A model generated the notes under the pieces. The model was not told the DNA's origin, made no database searches, and was given only the letters and a program-made list of their open reading frames with translations. Both the position numbers and the translations under genes were made by a program. A stretch of DNA of 64,000 bases, taken from contig JABYQQ010000007.1 in NCBI GenBank assembly GCA_022605405.1, positions 2,108,001 to 2,172,000 of the forward strand, in the 5' to 3' direction. This stretch comes from Earliella scabrosa. Lineage: Eukaryota > Basidiomycota > Agaricomycetes > Polyporales > Polyporaceae. Of the stretch, positions 47,217 to 57,422 are shown one piece after another. Position 1 is the first letter of the stretch, and each line of letters begins with the position of its first letter.

Positions 47217-48436
47217 ACTTCTCTAGCAGCGCGGATTTCTGCGCGCAGTCTCGTTTGGTAGTCAGGGTTCTTCGCGAGCTCCCAGAGCAGCCACGACACA
47301 GTGCTCGCAGTGGTTTCGTGTCCGGCAAGCGTGAGGGTCTGCATCTGCGCCTTCATTTCGTCATCGCTCAACCGACCCTTGGGCTCCTCTGATGCATTCG
47401 CTTTCACTGCCCATGTTGCATGAGCGCGAGCTGTAGTCTCGATGAGAAGAATCAGAACCCACCCAGAATGCTCAGCACATCCTTGTGGCCATCCTCCGCC
47501 TTGGCGTTCATTTCCGATTCTTTCTCCTTGAGAAGTCGACCCGCTACTTCGCGGAAGAGACTGCTCGTCTCCGCTGCTCGTTTGAGCATCCGATTAGGTG
47601 ACCGTTTCAGGATATCGATCACCCAATCTGGCAGGTAGTGCCACATTGTCCGAAATAAGATGCTGCCCGCTGATGGGTGTAGTGCTGCGTCGACGCTAGT
47701 GATACACGCGCCCTCAGATGAGCTTCACGCCCAGTGATCAAACTGGCACCCACAAGAGCGTGCTATATGACTTTGCGAGGGCGTTTTCCGTCTCGTCGAT
47801 AGCACCGTAATCATAATCGAAAGCCGCTAGTGGTACCAAAATGAGAACAGTGGCATAGGTGCAAACTGCGCGCCCCACACGCACCTGCGCCCAGAATATC
47901 GAGAGTGGCCCTGGCCAACCACTTGTTCACGTAAACCGTCTTGTCCGGGATAGGTACAATGTCCTTCTCCCACTTCTCACAGAGCTGGCACGAAGATATG
48001 AGTGATTTGCCACGTTTGTTGTGATTATACATCCACCCTCACCTTGGTACCGATGGACTGGAAAAGGGGCAAGAACCCGCGGAGCTGGGCAGCGCTGAAC
48101 GCAGGGTTCATGATTTTGCGCTGACGCTGATGTGCCTCGCCTGTAGTGCTACGCATAAGTTCGGAAGTACGACTGAGCTGGCGCGAGTGGAGTACCTGCC
48201 GCGGAGGTGATTCCAGGACCCCCGGCGAAGACCTCGGCCAACTTGCTTGTATCCCGTCGTTTGGGCCAGTTATAACCCGACTTGTGAAGAATATGTTGCA
48301 TGGCCTAGTGATGCGTTAGTTGCAGGCACCGAACAGGACAAGTCAGATGACAAAGTACCTTTGGATCGGCAGTCATGAGCTGCTCGGACTGTAGGATGGT
48401 TTAGCTGCCCGGTCATGAAGTCTTAGATTGAAGGAC
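47217..48436 (-). pseudogene. Cytochrome P450 copy 2, middle part (between two insertions)
   Basis: Minus-strand exons read SEQLMTADPK, a segment with SGYNWPKRRDTSKLAEVFAG, QRQRKIMNPAFSAAQLRGF, KTVYVNKWLARATLDILGAG, MWHYLPDWVIDILKRSPNRM and the I-helix LTLAGHETTASTVSWLLWEL, ending AEIRAAREV at the left insertion. Introns are short with normal ends and no internal stop was found after splicing. The segment runs from the Copia boundary at 48436 to the TIR-element boundary at 47217. Confidence 0.85.
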
Positions 48437-49016
48437 TGTTGAACTTAGGGTTATCCGGCACTGTCCGGACCGATATGTCCCCATATGGACTTGTGGCTAT
48501 GCGTTCACATGACGCACAGCATGGGCTATGCTTCTTCATTACTATATATAGATAACTCTGCATCTGTACGATAGTTCTTTCTTTCCGGACTTTACCTCTA
48601 CGTACCAGTGCGTTCTACGATGTTCCGGATAGTTCCAGACCTTATGTCTGACTCAGACTTGGTGCTCATCCTCGCGTCATACTGACTCATCCTCGCACCA
48701 TAGCCTCGTATGCCTCTTACTCATCGTCTTGTGGCTAACATGTGACTGCTTTCTACGCTTACTCAGCTACCTTCCCTACGTCTATATAAGCAGCTCACAT
48801 TTCGCCTCTGCTCTTCAGTCGTTCGCTCACTGACTGAAGAGTAAGTCTCCTACATACATATGCCTTCTACTTACTTACTGACTAAGTACTTGTAGTCTCT
48901 CTCTGTTCGACTTACAGGTACTTATCTATGCAATATAGTCGTTCGCTCACTGACTGAAGATCTCTCTCTGTTCGACTTACAGTCGGCTCCCAGCCTTCCA
49001 GGTCTGAAGTTCATCA
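48437..49016 (+). repeat. Copia 5' LTR
   Basis: Promoter LTR with TATATAA at 48783-48789. It contains two copies of a 24-nt unit (48817-48840, 48937-48960) and two of a 22-nt unit (48895-48916, 48961-48982). A GTAAGT directly follows the first 24-nt unit and both 22-nt units end TTACAG, so the leader may be spliced. Confidence 0.92.
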
Positions 49017-49034
49017 GGTTATGAGCCCTGCGCT
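49017..49034 (+). other. Copia primer-binding site (initiator tRNA-Met anticodon arm)
   Basis: GGTTATGAGCCC starts directly after the LTR. Its complement GGGCTCATAACC is the anticodon stem-loop of initiator tRNA-Met, with CAT as the anticodon. This is the half-tRNA primer type known from Drosophila copia and some fungal Copia elements. Confidence 0.65.
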
Positions 49035-50074
49035 CTGACCGGTTGCTACTTCGTCGACATCTTCGTGCGCACACCTCTCTCTTCGTCGACTCTCTGCCCG
49101 TGCTCCCTCCATCTTTCCTCACCTCTTGACTGTGCCCGCCGACACTGCTGCCAGGGGGACATTCCTGCGCTCGTGACGCAGCCCTGAGCGCTTTTGTATA
49201 GTTGTCGCGTAGCTAGTACTGTTGTACAGCCTGTTGTGCTCTCGAGGCATTTGGGCTTTCAGGTATCCCTCTGCCAGGCCACGCACTTGCGCCCGCCAGC
49301 AGTTGTATCCGGGGTGCTTATCACCTTTGGAGACGGAGGACAACCGTGTGGACCCTCCTTACCGTACCCTTTGCTCTCGTATAGCTACTATAGTCTTTCG
49401 GGGCACAGTTGGCAACTTCTATCCAGATTGTCGGGATCTCCAGCTTCCTGACTCTCTTGGCTCGCCTCAATAGGTGTTCCCCATCTACCGTTTCGCACGT
49501 GGCATCGTCAATCATCGCACCCTTCTAGACCACAGTTTTGGAGCCGACACCAGCATCTCCTCCCTCTGAGGCGGAAGTCGAGGATCTGATTGACTCCCAG
49601 TCGTCGTCTGACTCCTCTGACTACAAACCCACCGTCGACTCTTGTCAGGAACTTCCACACGTTCTCGACGAGGAATACCCTGCCGATTCTCATCTCCATC
49701 CAGAGGACGGCTTCTGGTACAACTGTCACCGGAGTCCTTGTCCTCATCGGTACAACGGGGTTCCCGTTCAACCCGAAGATTATCCTGACACATTCAAGTG
49801 GGCTTTCCCCTCTCCTGACCAAGAGGATTTCCTTGCTGGAGTCAACACTGCCCTTCCAGTCGCATCAGACACACCCTATACCACTCCTCTTCCTTTCATC
49901 GTCCTAATCCCTCCTACTCCGGAGGTTATCCCTGAGCCATTCGAGACTCTCCCTCCTCCTCTCGTCGAGTTACCTCCTCCTATCGCAACACCGCTTCCGC
50001 CGGTCACACCGGTAACAACATCCGTAGACTTCTCGGAGGACTATCTCGACTCATCGCACTTTCTCTTATCAATC
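49035..50074 (+). other. Copia leader and N-terminal open extension of gag
   Basis: From 49529 the gag frame is open upstream of its first ATG. The translated stretch is acidic and Pro-rich, with YNCHRSPCPHRYNG near 49716-49757. It has no ATG of its own, so it is either leader sequence or is reached by splicing from the LTR leader. No other gene was seen here. Confidence 0.45.
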
Positions 50075-51148
50075 ATGGGAGACGTCAAGCTCGACTCTAT
50101 CCCTTCCCTTTCGTCGGCGAACCAGTACACCGACTGGTCTGCCAAGATGAAGGGCTACTTCATCTTCATGGGCTGTTGGGACGTCGTCAACGGCAAGACC
50201 AAACGTCCGACTGCTGCTGACAAGCAGGAGTCCTGGGACAAGCTCGACGGGCAGGCTCGCGGCATGATGTACATGCGGGTCGCTCAGAGCTTCCATTACA
50301 TCCTCGATGCGGAAATTCTCGACACCGTTACAACCAGTGGGTCCTCTACCACTACATCTCGGGAACAGACCGCAGCAGACATGTGGAAGTCCCTGAAGGA
50401 CAAGTTTGGCACGCCGAACAGCGCTCACGTCTGGGGACAGTTCGAGACCCTTGTGGCTGAACCTCGGATGAACGAGCAGAAGCCCCTCCAGGATCAGATG
50501 ATGCGTATTGTCAACCGCATGGATGACATCACCAAGAACAAGGTGACGCTCTCTGCCCAGATGAAGGCCCTCCTCCTTTTGTCGAAGATTCCGGAGTCCT
50601 ATCGGTCTATGATCTCTGCGCTCATGGCGACCATCGACGTCGACAAGGTCACCGTCGAGGACATCATGTCCAAGACCTTGGCCGAGGAGTCGCTGCGCAA
50701 GGCCGGACAATCCGCGAACCGGGTCTCGCAGACCAAGCCTAAGCCTAAGGGTCCTTGCTCTCACTGCGGTGGCTCTAATCATCATGAGTCTAACTGCTGG
50801 GACAAGCATCCCGAGAAGAAGCCCAAGGGCAAAGGCAAGGGAAAGGGAAAGGCGAAGGACAAGGATAAGGACAAGGACAAAGGGAATAACAAGGACAATC
50901 AGCCCCATGCGCATACCGTCGTCGAGTCTCAGTCTGTAAATGTAGTCGCGTCATCTAACATTGTTGGTTCTTTCTACCCCGAGGCCCTCGTCGCCTCTAG
51001 TGAGAACTGGACTGCATGGCTGATGGACTCAGGTGCTTCTCAGCATATCACGGGCGACCTAAGTGACTTCTCCGAGTATCAACCGTTTGATACGCCCATC
51101 AGCTTCAATACTGCTGATGCGAGCAACATGATCCTTGCTCTCGGGAAG
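50075..51148 (+). CDS. Copia gag and protease start (polyprotein 5' part)
   Basis: The first ATG of the frame gives SANQYTDWSAKMKGYFIFMG, a UBN2/Copia-type gag. A CCHC zinc knuckle (CSHCGGSNHHESNC) and a Lys-rich tract follow, then the protease active site WLMDSGASQHITGD with DSGA. The frame is cut after ILALGK by the hAT-like element at 51149; joining to 51873 restores it without change of phase. 358 codons are present. Confidence 0.85.
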
Positions 51149-51864
51149 TAGTGTTGTAAAGTCAGGTCCTAGGACCAGTCAGAACCCGAAAAATAACCTG
51201 ACCCAACTCAAAAAAACCGGACCAGAACCGGAAAATAATCGGTCGAGTCATTGGTTCAGGTCGAGTTATTTTTGGCGGCCGTATATCAGAACCGGTCCAT
51301 AACCGGTTCGAACCGGTCATGACCGACTGTAAATAGTATCCCATATTGTAGCCAATAATCCTACGATTCCAACGGTATACAACACTATATATTTTGAATG
51401 AGAACTGAGGGTGCTAGAATCAAAATAAACTTGCCCATTTTGGGACAGATAGACTGTCTTTCGGGCTGACAAATGCCAACAAACCCAATCTGGCAACCTA
51501 GGCGCCGGTTCAAGCGCCTAAGCGCCCGCGGAGAACTCCGAAAACAAACCATCTGTCCCAATATGGGCAAGTTTATTTTGAACATAGCACGTTCAGTTTT
51601 GTTCTAAAATATATGGTTATATATACCGTTTGATTCCCACGGCTCCGGACTACGATTTGACAAAAACATCAATTTTCAGCATAGCCACTTCACAATCAGT
51701 TCAGGACCGGTTATAACCGAGAACCGGACCGAGGTTCGGTCAGGTTGTAGTAGAACCGAACATTCGGTCCAGTTCTCTCAAACTGAACCGGTCAGGTCCG
51801 GTCGAAAGTCCGGTTATCTCCGGAGAGGTCAAATAACCGGACTTGACCGGACTTTACAACACTA
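51149..51864. mobile_element. Foldback hAT-like non-autonomous element, copy 1 (716 bp)
   Basis: Flanked by TCGGGAAG at 51141-51148 and 51865-51872 (8-bp duplication, usual for hAT). Ends are TAGTGTTGTAAAGTC and its complement. Nearly the whole element is an imperfect inverted repeat: the segment near 51361-51450 pairs with 51551-51640, including CAAAATAAACTTGCCCAT at 51421. The outer arms are dense in ACCGG/CCGGT words, possible transposase sites. Short frames inside are not genes. It splits the Copia gag-pol frame. Confidence 0.88.
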
Positions 51865-51872
51865 TCGGGAAG

Positions 51873-54800
51873 GGCACAGTCCGTGGTAACACTTGGGTTG
51901 ATGGTGACAAAGTTCCGATCGCGCTCACCCATGTGTACTACATCCCGAAGTTGAGAGGTCGTATCTTCTCGACAGGCACCATTGAACGCAACGGGTACTC
52001 CCTTGTTCAAGGAGATGGGAAGATGTGCATCTTTGACAAGCTGCCGGAAGGCGCTGTCAAATTTGGTTCGACGATTCGGATCAAGGGTCGCAAGATCCTT
52101 GAAGCGGAGTACAACGTCCTGAGCAATATCTACTGGGCTAAGCTCGAACTTCACAATGGCCAGCGTGTTCATCTTAACGTCAGCCGTTTTCGTACCTTGC
52201 ATCGCCGCTTTGGTCATCTCGGCAAGGACGCGCTGCGCCATCTCCCGAAGAACGTCCGGGGGGTTGATTCAGTTGATTCCCCTGAAGACGAAGATGAACC
52301 GTGTGAGGGATGTGCCTGGGGCAAATCCACTCGTCTCCCCTTCCCGCCTTCTGATAAGCGTGCTACGGAACCACTCGAGCTCGTTCACACCGATCTTGAT
52401 GGCCCGATGCGCACACAAGCTATCGGAGGTTACAAGTATTTCGCCGGTTTCATTGATGACTACTCCGGACTCGCCCGTGCTTACTACCTTAAGTCGAAGT
52501 CGGATGCGTTCCAAGCGTTCCTCGACTACAAGGCGTGGGCTGAGACCCAGACCGGTCGAAAGATCAAGAAGGTCCGCTCGGACCGAGGGGGAGAATACAC
52601 TTCTACCGAGTTCTCTGAGCTTCTTCGTTCGCACGGGATCGAGCACCAGAAGACTATGCCTGGCTCTCCGCAGCAGAATGGACGCGCTGAGCGCTGGAAC
52701 CGTACTATCGTCGAAAAGGCCATGGCCATGCTCCATCAGGCAGGTCTTAGTCACGGTTTCTGGCAACTCGCCGTTGATGCAGCCGTTCATATCTACAATC
52801 GTCAACCGATGCGTCGACACAAATGGCAATGCCCCATCACCAAGTGGGACGGAACCGTTCCGGACGTCTCCTACTTCCGAGTGTTCGGGTGCAAAGCCTT
52901 TGTACACGTGCAGAAGGCAAAGCGCGAAGGGAAACTCGACAAGAAGGCTGTCGAGATGATCTTCGTGGGGTATGAGTCTGGTTCCAAGGGGTATAAGTTT
53001 TGGAATCCAGCCAACTGCTCTATCGTAGTGTCTCGCGATGTGACATTCGATGAAGAGTCTTTCCCTGCTCGTAAACTCCCCGGCAACCATCCTGTTACCC
53101 CGGATGACCATCCGTTCCCAGATGATCAGTCTGATAAGGCTTCCGAAGCCGATGTCGACGGTCATGAGGACGACCTCCATCCCGAGATTGTTCCTGAACT
53201 CCCAGATCTACCACCTGACCCTCCAGCGGATGCTCAGCCACCTCCTGCTGAAGCGCCTCCTCCAGCCGACGCCCCTGCTCCTCCTCCGCCGCAACCGCCT
53301 CAACCGCCTGCTGTACCACCGCCTAAGCCTGCTCACAAGCGAGGACGTCACCCTCCAGTGGGAGAACAACCTCCCAGCCTTGCACGTGACAGACCACGGC
53401 GTGAGAACGCGGGTAAACGGTCCGAGTCGAAGACTCGTGATAACGTATACGGCAACGAGCCACCGGCTAAAGTCGATGCCCGGACTGATCCGGATGGCAC
53501 GCAGCGAGAGGACCAAGCGCTTCTCATGTTTCTCATGGCGTCTCAGTACAAAACTGGCATTCCGAACTCCCACAAGGAAGCCATGAAGTCGCCTGAAGCT
53601 GAGAAATGGCGCGATGCGGAGAAAGCGGAGTATGACTCGTTGCTCGAGAATAAGACTTGGGTCCTTGTCCCTCGTCCGAAAGATCGGCACGTGGTCTCTA
53701 ACCGCTGGGTCTATGACATCAAGCACGATGGGCGGTACAAAGCTCGTCTAGTCGCTAAGGGTTTCACTCAGGTGTGGGGCGAGGACTATCACGAGACCTT
53801 CTCCCCCGTGGCGCGGTTCGAGTCTATCCGGTACCTTCTCGCGCATGCAGCGCTTGAGGACTGGGACATCGAGTCAATGGATGTCAAGACCGCGTTCCTT
53901 AACGGCGATCTGGATGAGGAGATCTACATGGAACAGCCGGAAGGTTGGATCGTTCCTGGCAAGGAGGATCACGTGTGTCTGCTGAAAAAGGCAATCTACG
54001 GTCTTAAGCAGGCATCCCGTCAGTGGAACGTGAAAATCCACCAGTCGCTTATTAGCCTGGGATTCAAACGGACCTATTCCGATGCCGGGATCTACGTATA
54101 TCGGCGACAAGGGGGGGATCACGTCACTATCGTCGTTCTTTATGTCGACGATCTACTTCTCCTCGGCGATCAGCCTGGCCACATACAGCACGTGAAGCGT
54201 TCGCTTTCTAAGCAGTACAAAATGACGGACTTGGGACCAGTTCAGCGTTTCCTTGGTCTTCGCATCACTCGTGACCGTGCTACGCGGATCATCGAGATCG
54301 ACCAGGAAGAGTACATCCAGTCCGTTCTTGAGCGCTTTCACATGGCCGACTGTAAGCCGTCGCGTACCCCTCTCCCTGCTGGTGCTGTTCTAGAGTCATC
54401 TGAGCACACCGCCACCGATGCGTCGCGTCAGCGCTATCAGAGCTTGATTGGCAGTCTTCTGTACGCCATGCTCGGTACGCGGCCCAACATAGCCTTTGCT
54501 GTCACGCGGCTTTCGAAGTTCAATGCCAATCCCTCAGACGCGCATCTTCACTATGCCAAGTATGTCCTCCGGTATCTTCAGGGTACTAAGGCGTACCGGC
54601 TGCGCTACCAGGGAGCGTCTAATGACGGTCTGATTTCGTACTCCGATTCGGACTGGGCTGAAGACCGTGATGATCGGCATTCTACCTCTGGCTTCATCTT
54701 TCTGATGGCAGGTGCTGCTATATCGTGGGCATCGAGGCGTCAGCCTACCATTTCGCTTTCCTCGACCGAAGCGGAGTATAAAGCGGCCTCTGACACTTGT

Positions 54801-55103
54801 CGTCAATTGGTGTGGCTGAGGACGTTCGGTGAAGAACTCGGCGATGACATGTCTCGACCAACTCCCATGTGTCTTGACAATCAGGGGTCTATCTTCCTGT
54901 CCGTCAATCCCGTGATTGACCGCCGGACCAAGCACATCGAGGTCAGATACCACTTCATCCGAGAACAGGTGGAGTTGGGATCGACCGAGATCTTCTATGT
55001 AGCAACTGCGGATCAACTCGCTGACGCTCTGACTAAGAATGTGCCTTTGGCAATTCAGTCGAAGTTCGTCCAAGAGATTGGTCTTGCTTATGTCACATCT
55101 TGA
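51873..55103 (+). CDS. Copia pol (integrase, reverse transcriptase, RNase H), polyprotein 3' part
   Basis: It continues the gag frame with KGTVRGNTWVDGDK. Visible parts are the pre-integrase zinc site (LHRRFGHLGK, then CEGCAWGKS), the integrase core with VHTDLDGPM, FIDDYSG and PQQNGRAERWNRT (D, D, E), an acidic Pro-rich linker, the reverse transcriptase with FLNGDLDEEIYMEQPEGW and YVDDLLLLG, and RNase H with SDSDWAEDRDDRHSTSGF and SSTEAEYKA. Stop TGA at 55101-55103. No internal stop or frameshift; 1076 codons plus stop. The only lesion is the hAT-like insertion at its 5' edge. Confidence 0.92.
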   Translation, partial: GTVRGNTWVDGDKVPIALTHVYYIPKLRGRIFSTGTIERNGYSLVQGDGKMCIFDKLPEGAVKFGSTIRIKGRKILEAEYNVLSNIYWAKLELHNGQRVHLNVSRFRTLHRRFGHLGKDALRHLPKNVRGVDSVDSPEDEDEPCEGCAWGKSTRLPFPPSDKRATEPLELVHTDLDGPMRTQAIGGYKYFAGFIDDYSGLARAYYLKSKSDAFQAFLDYKAWAETQTGRKIKKVRSDRGGEYTSTEFSELLRSHGIEHQKTMPGSPQQNGRAERWNRTIVEKAMAMLHQAGLSHGFWQLAVDAAVHIYNRQPMRRHKWQCPITKWDGTVPDVSYFRVFGCKAFVHVQKAKREGKLDKKAVEMIFVGYESGSKGYKFWNPANCSIVVSRDVTFDEESFPARKLPGNHPVTPDDHPFPDDQSDKASEADVDGHEDDLHPEIVPELPDLPPDPPADAQPPPAEAPPPADAPAPPPPQPPQPPAVPPPKPAHKRGRHPPVGEQPPSLARDRPRRENAGKRSESKTRDNVYGNEPPAKVDARTDPDGTQREDQALLMFLMASQYKTGIPNSHKEAMKSPEAEKWRDAEKAEYDSLLENKTWVLVPRPKDRHVVSNRWVYDIKHDGRYKARLVAKGFTQVWGEDYHETFSPVARFESIRYLLAHAALEDWDIESMDVKTAFLNGDLDEEIYMEQPEGWIVPGKEDHVCLLKKAIYGLKQASRQWNVKIHQSLISLGFKRTYSDAGIYVYRRQGGDHVTIVVLYVDDLLLLGDQPGHIQHVKRSLSKQYKMTDLGPVQRFLGLRITRDRATRIIEIDQEEYIQSVLERFHMADCKPSRTPLPAGAVLESSEHTATDASRQRYQSLIGSLLYAMLGTRPNIAFAVTRLSKFNANPSDAHLHYAKYVLRYLQGTKAYRLRYQGASNDGLISYSDSDWAEDRDDRHSTSGFIFLMAGAAISWASRRQPTISLSSTEAEYKAASDTCRQLVWLRTFGEELGDDMSRPTPMCLDNQGSIFLSVNPVIDRRTKHIEVRYHFIREQVELGSTEIFYVATADQLADALTKNVPLAIQSKFVQEIGLAYVTS

Positions 55104-55104
55104 A

Positions 55105-55114
55105 CGAGTGGGAG
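55105..55114 (+). other. Copia polypurine tract
   Basis: CGAGTGGGAG sits immediately before the 3' LTR, the position of the plus-strand primer. Confidence 0.5.
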
Positions 55115-55694
55115 TGTTGAACTTAGGGTTATCCGGCACTGTCCGGACCGATATGTCCCCATATGGACTTGTGGCTATGCGTTCACATGACGCACAGCAT
55201 GGGCTATGCTTCTTCATTACTATATATAGATAACTCTGCATCTGTACGATAGTTCTTTCTTTCCGGACTTTACCTCTACGTACCAGTGCGTTCTACGATG
55301 TTCCGGATAGTTCCAGACCTTATGTCTGACTCAGACTTGGTGCTCATCCTCGCGTCATACTGACTCATCCTCGCACCATAGCCTCGTATGCCTCTTACTC
55401 ATCGTCTTGTGGCTAACATGTGACTGCTTTCTACGCTTACTCAGCTACCTTCCCTACGTCTATATAAGCAGCTCACATTTCGCCTCTGCTCTTCAGTCGT
55501 TCGCTCACTGACTGAAGAGTAAGTCTCCTACATACATATGCCTTCTACTTACTTACTGACTAAGTACTTGTAGTCTCTCTCTGTTCGACTTACAGGTACT
55601 TATCTATGCAATATAGTCGTTCGCTCACTGACTGAAGATCTCTCTCTGTTCGACTTACAGTCGGCTCCCAGCCTTCCAGGTCTGAAGTTCATCA
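55115..55694 (+). repeat. Copia 3' LTR
   Basis: Same 580-bp sequence as the 5' LTR, offset by 6678 nt, with no difference seen by eye. Identity implies recent insertion. Confidence 0.92.
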
Positions 55695-55988
55695 AGGACC
55701 TCACTCCTAGATGTCCACCTATGCGCCAGGTGGTACCGTACTCCTTCATCCACGGGAAGTCATACTCGCCCACTTCCTGCTGACGGGAAAGCACAAACTC
55801 ATGTCCTGGGAGTAGTAGAGTCACAAGTGAGTCAATTTGCCAGCGGACAATCCCTACTGGAGCATACCGAGCCACCACGAAGGGACAGGAGGTCCTCTGA
55901 TATGCTTGAGCGATCTGTAGCGGCGTCGTCGAACGACCTCGACAGTGACGACAACGGAAGCAATGACGAGGAGCAGCAGAGGGTTCAT
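55695..55988 (-). pseudogene. Cytochrome P450 copy 2, N-terminal part (separated by Copia)
   Basis: The ATG at 55988 starts NPLLLLVIASVVVTVEVV, a membrane anchor, then RSLKHIRGPPVPSWWLG, closely matching copy 1. After a short intron the next exon reads HEFVLSRQQEVGEYDF and TWRIGGHLG, followed by a GTGAGG donor near 55710. The Copia boundary lies just inside that intron; the acceptor CCTACAG is at the far side near 48387. Without the Copia the intron would be of normal size. The corresponding intron exists in copy 1 after GGHLG. Confidence 0.82.
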
Positions 55989-57422
55989 CTTGGTGGTTGG
56001 TACACAACTTCCCAACCGAGTTCTATGTATTATACTCGGTGCAGCCTATGGGAGCGGGCCGGTTGTGCGAAGATGACGCAGTCGAGATTATCCATCGGCC
56101 AGCCGTAGAAACCGCGATGAAAGACGTGCTGCTGCGAATCCGTCTGCCGGCGGGGTCGATCTGGTGATGCGAGCCTCGGAAGAAACAGAAACATTCGCAC
56201 AGAACATCAGTTTGGCAACATCTGAGCGAGACGGATCAAAAGAGAGAGACTGGCGCAATGTCCTTGGGATGCCCCATGGCACCTACTTATGGCACGGCAG
56301 AACAATAATTCGTCCTGCGAGTTGTGACGCGTCGCTGGGCGGTGTGGGATTGCATGCCAGCAGCCATGTCTCTCAGTTCAAAGTTGCAGGAGGGCGCTCA
56401 CTCCTCTTCCTCTTACCACCACCACCAACATCTTCCCACGGTCCCTGGCCAATGGAGCAGCCATACCGTGGGCACTAGTGTTTGCACACACTCTGGACTA
56501 CACGCCCAGGTGTGCGCCGGGAGCCTGGGATATTTGGTCGGAAGTTATCTGTGGGTGTAACTCTGGATATTGGGCGGTGATCTGGCGGCCGGCGCTTAGT
56601 CATCGAGCCCATATCGCTTTGCCCGATATCTGTTCGATGTCTGGCCCATGACGTTCCAGTATTGAAGCGCCGGTCGGAAATTATCTGGCCGCCCCGAATT
56701 CCCAGATATCGGAACCGACCCAGGGCTCACCTGAGCGTGTAGATCCTAGGATGCATGGGGAGGCGAAACAAGTCTAAAATATCGTCCCAGAACGATGTGA
56801 TGAAGGGCTGGAGAGGGCTTAGGCCCGGTATGACCCTGGGTCTGCGCTATGTGACCGAACTGTGAGACGGGCTCAGGCCCTTGAGTGGCCTATGGCCCGT
56901 GCTGCTCTATGATTAGGGGACGACAGGGCCTTGGCCTGGCCGCTCTGCGACATGCGCACTGGAGTGCGTCGAGGACTTGGGAGTTCAACGTTCAACATGG
57001 GCGCCTGTTGCTGGGCGACTATGGTCGGCTGGATTCGGAACATGCGGGCGACAACACGGACAAACTCGGGTGTAGACTTGCACCAGTCCCCAAGCAGCCT
57101 GCACGCAGCCTGTCCTTCAGGATGAGGAGAATCAGACTGGGACATGCAGGCGAGGGTGGCGATTGATGCTTGAATGTATGATTGAGTTGATCGTTCTCCT
57201 GTGAGACTCAGCTGGAACCCCAAACTTGCACGACGAGGGATCGAACATGGGTGGACAGCCCCACCACCTCATCCCTGTACCCAGAGCATGCAGCTTTGGG
57301 AAACATCTTCAAACTCCGCGTCATTGAACAAGATCTCTTTTCCTATTTTTTTGCCCTTTTATCTTTCCTGCATACTACTACCTACACCCCTATACCCCAC
57401 CGGTCGTCTGCCGTCAGCAGAC
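55989..57422. other. Intergenic region of 1.4 kb, no gene recognised
   Basis: Contains the former promoter of P450 copy 2 and the upstream region of the small gene at 57423. It is rich in short inverted repeats of ATCTGGCCG and GGCCT words (about 56536-56950). No protein-family motif was seen. Confidence 0.4.
56536..56720. repeat. Possible small inverted-repeat element (MITE-like)
   Basis: The left end GGTCGGAAGTTATCTG and the complement of the right end, GGTCGGTTCCGATATCTGG, are related, and the interior repeats ATCTGGC(G/C)GCC and its complement. No clear target duplication was found, so the call is weak. Confidence 0.25.

Larger units (their letters stand above)
48437..55694 (+). mobile_element. 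Copia-type LTR retrotransposon, 7258 bp, inserted in a P450 intron
   Basis: Flanked by AGGAC at 48432-48436 and 55695-55699 (5-bp target duplication). Two 580-bp LTRs (48437-49016, 55115-55694) begin TGTTGAACTTAGGG and end TTCATCA; by eye they are identical. It has a tRNA-iMet-type primer site, a gag-pol frame with protease, integrase, reverse transcriptase and RNase H, and a purine-rich tract before the 3' LTR. The domain order (integrase before reverse transcriptase) makes it Copia. A 716-bp hAT-like element splits the polyprotein, so this copy is no longer autonomous. Orientation is opposite to the P450 host. Confidence 0.95.

Noticed and set aside
50069..50914. A 281-codon minus-strand frame in Copia gag
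   Set aside because: Antisense of the gag frame.
51162..51585. Two short minus-strand frames repeated at 61272-61695
   Set aside because: They are identical because the whole foldback element is repeated; they include the inverted arms and have no protein motif.
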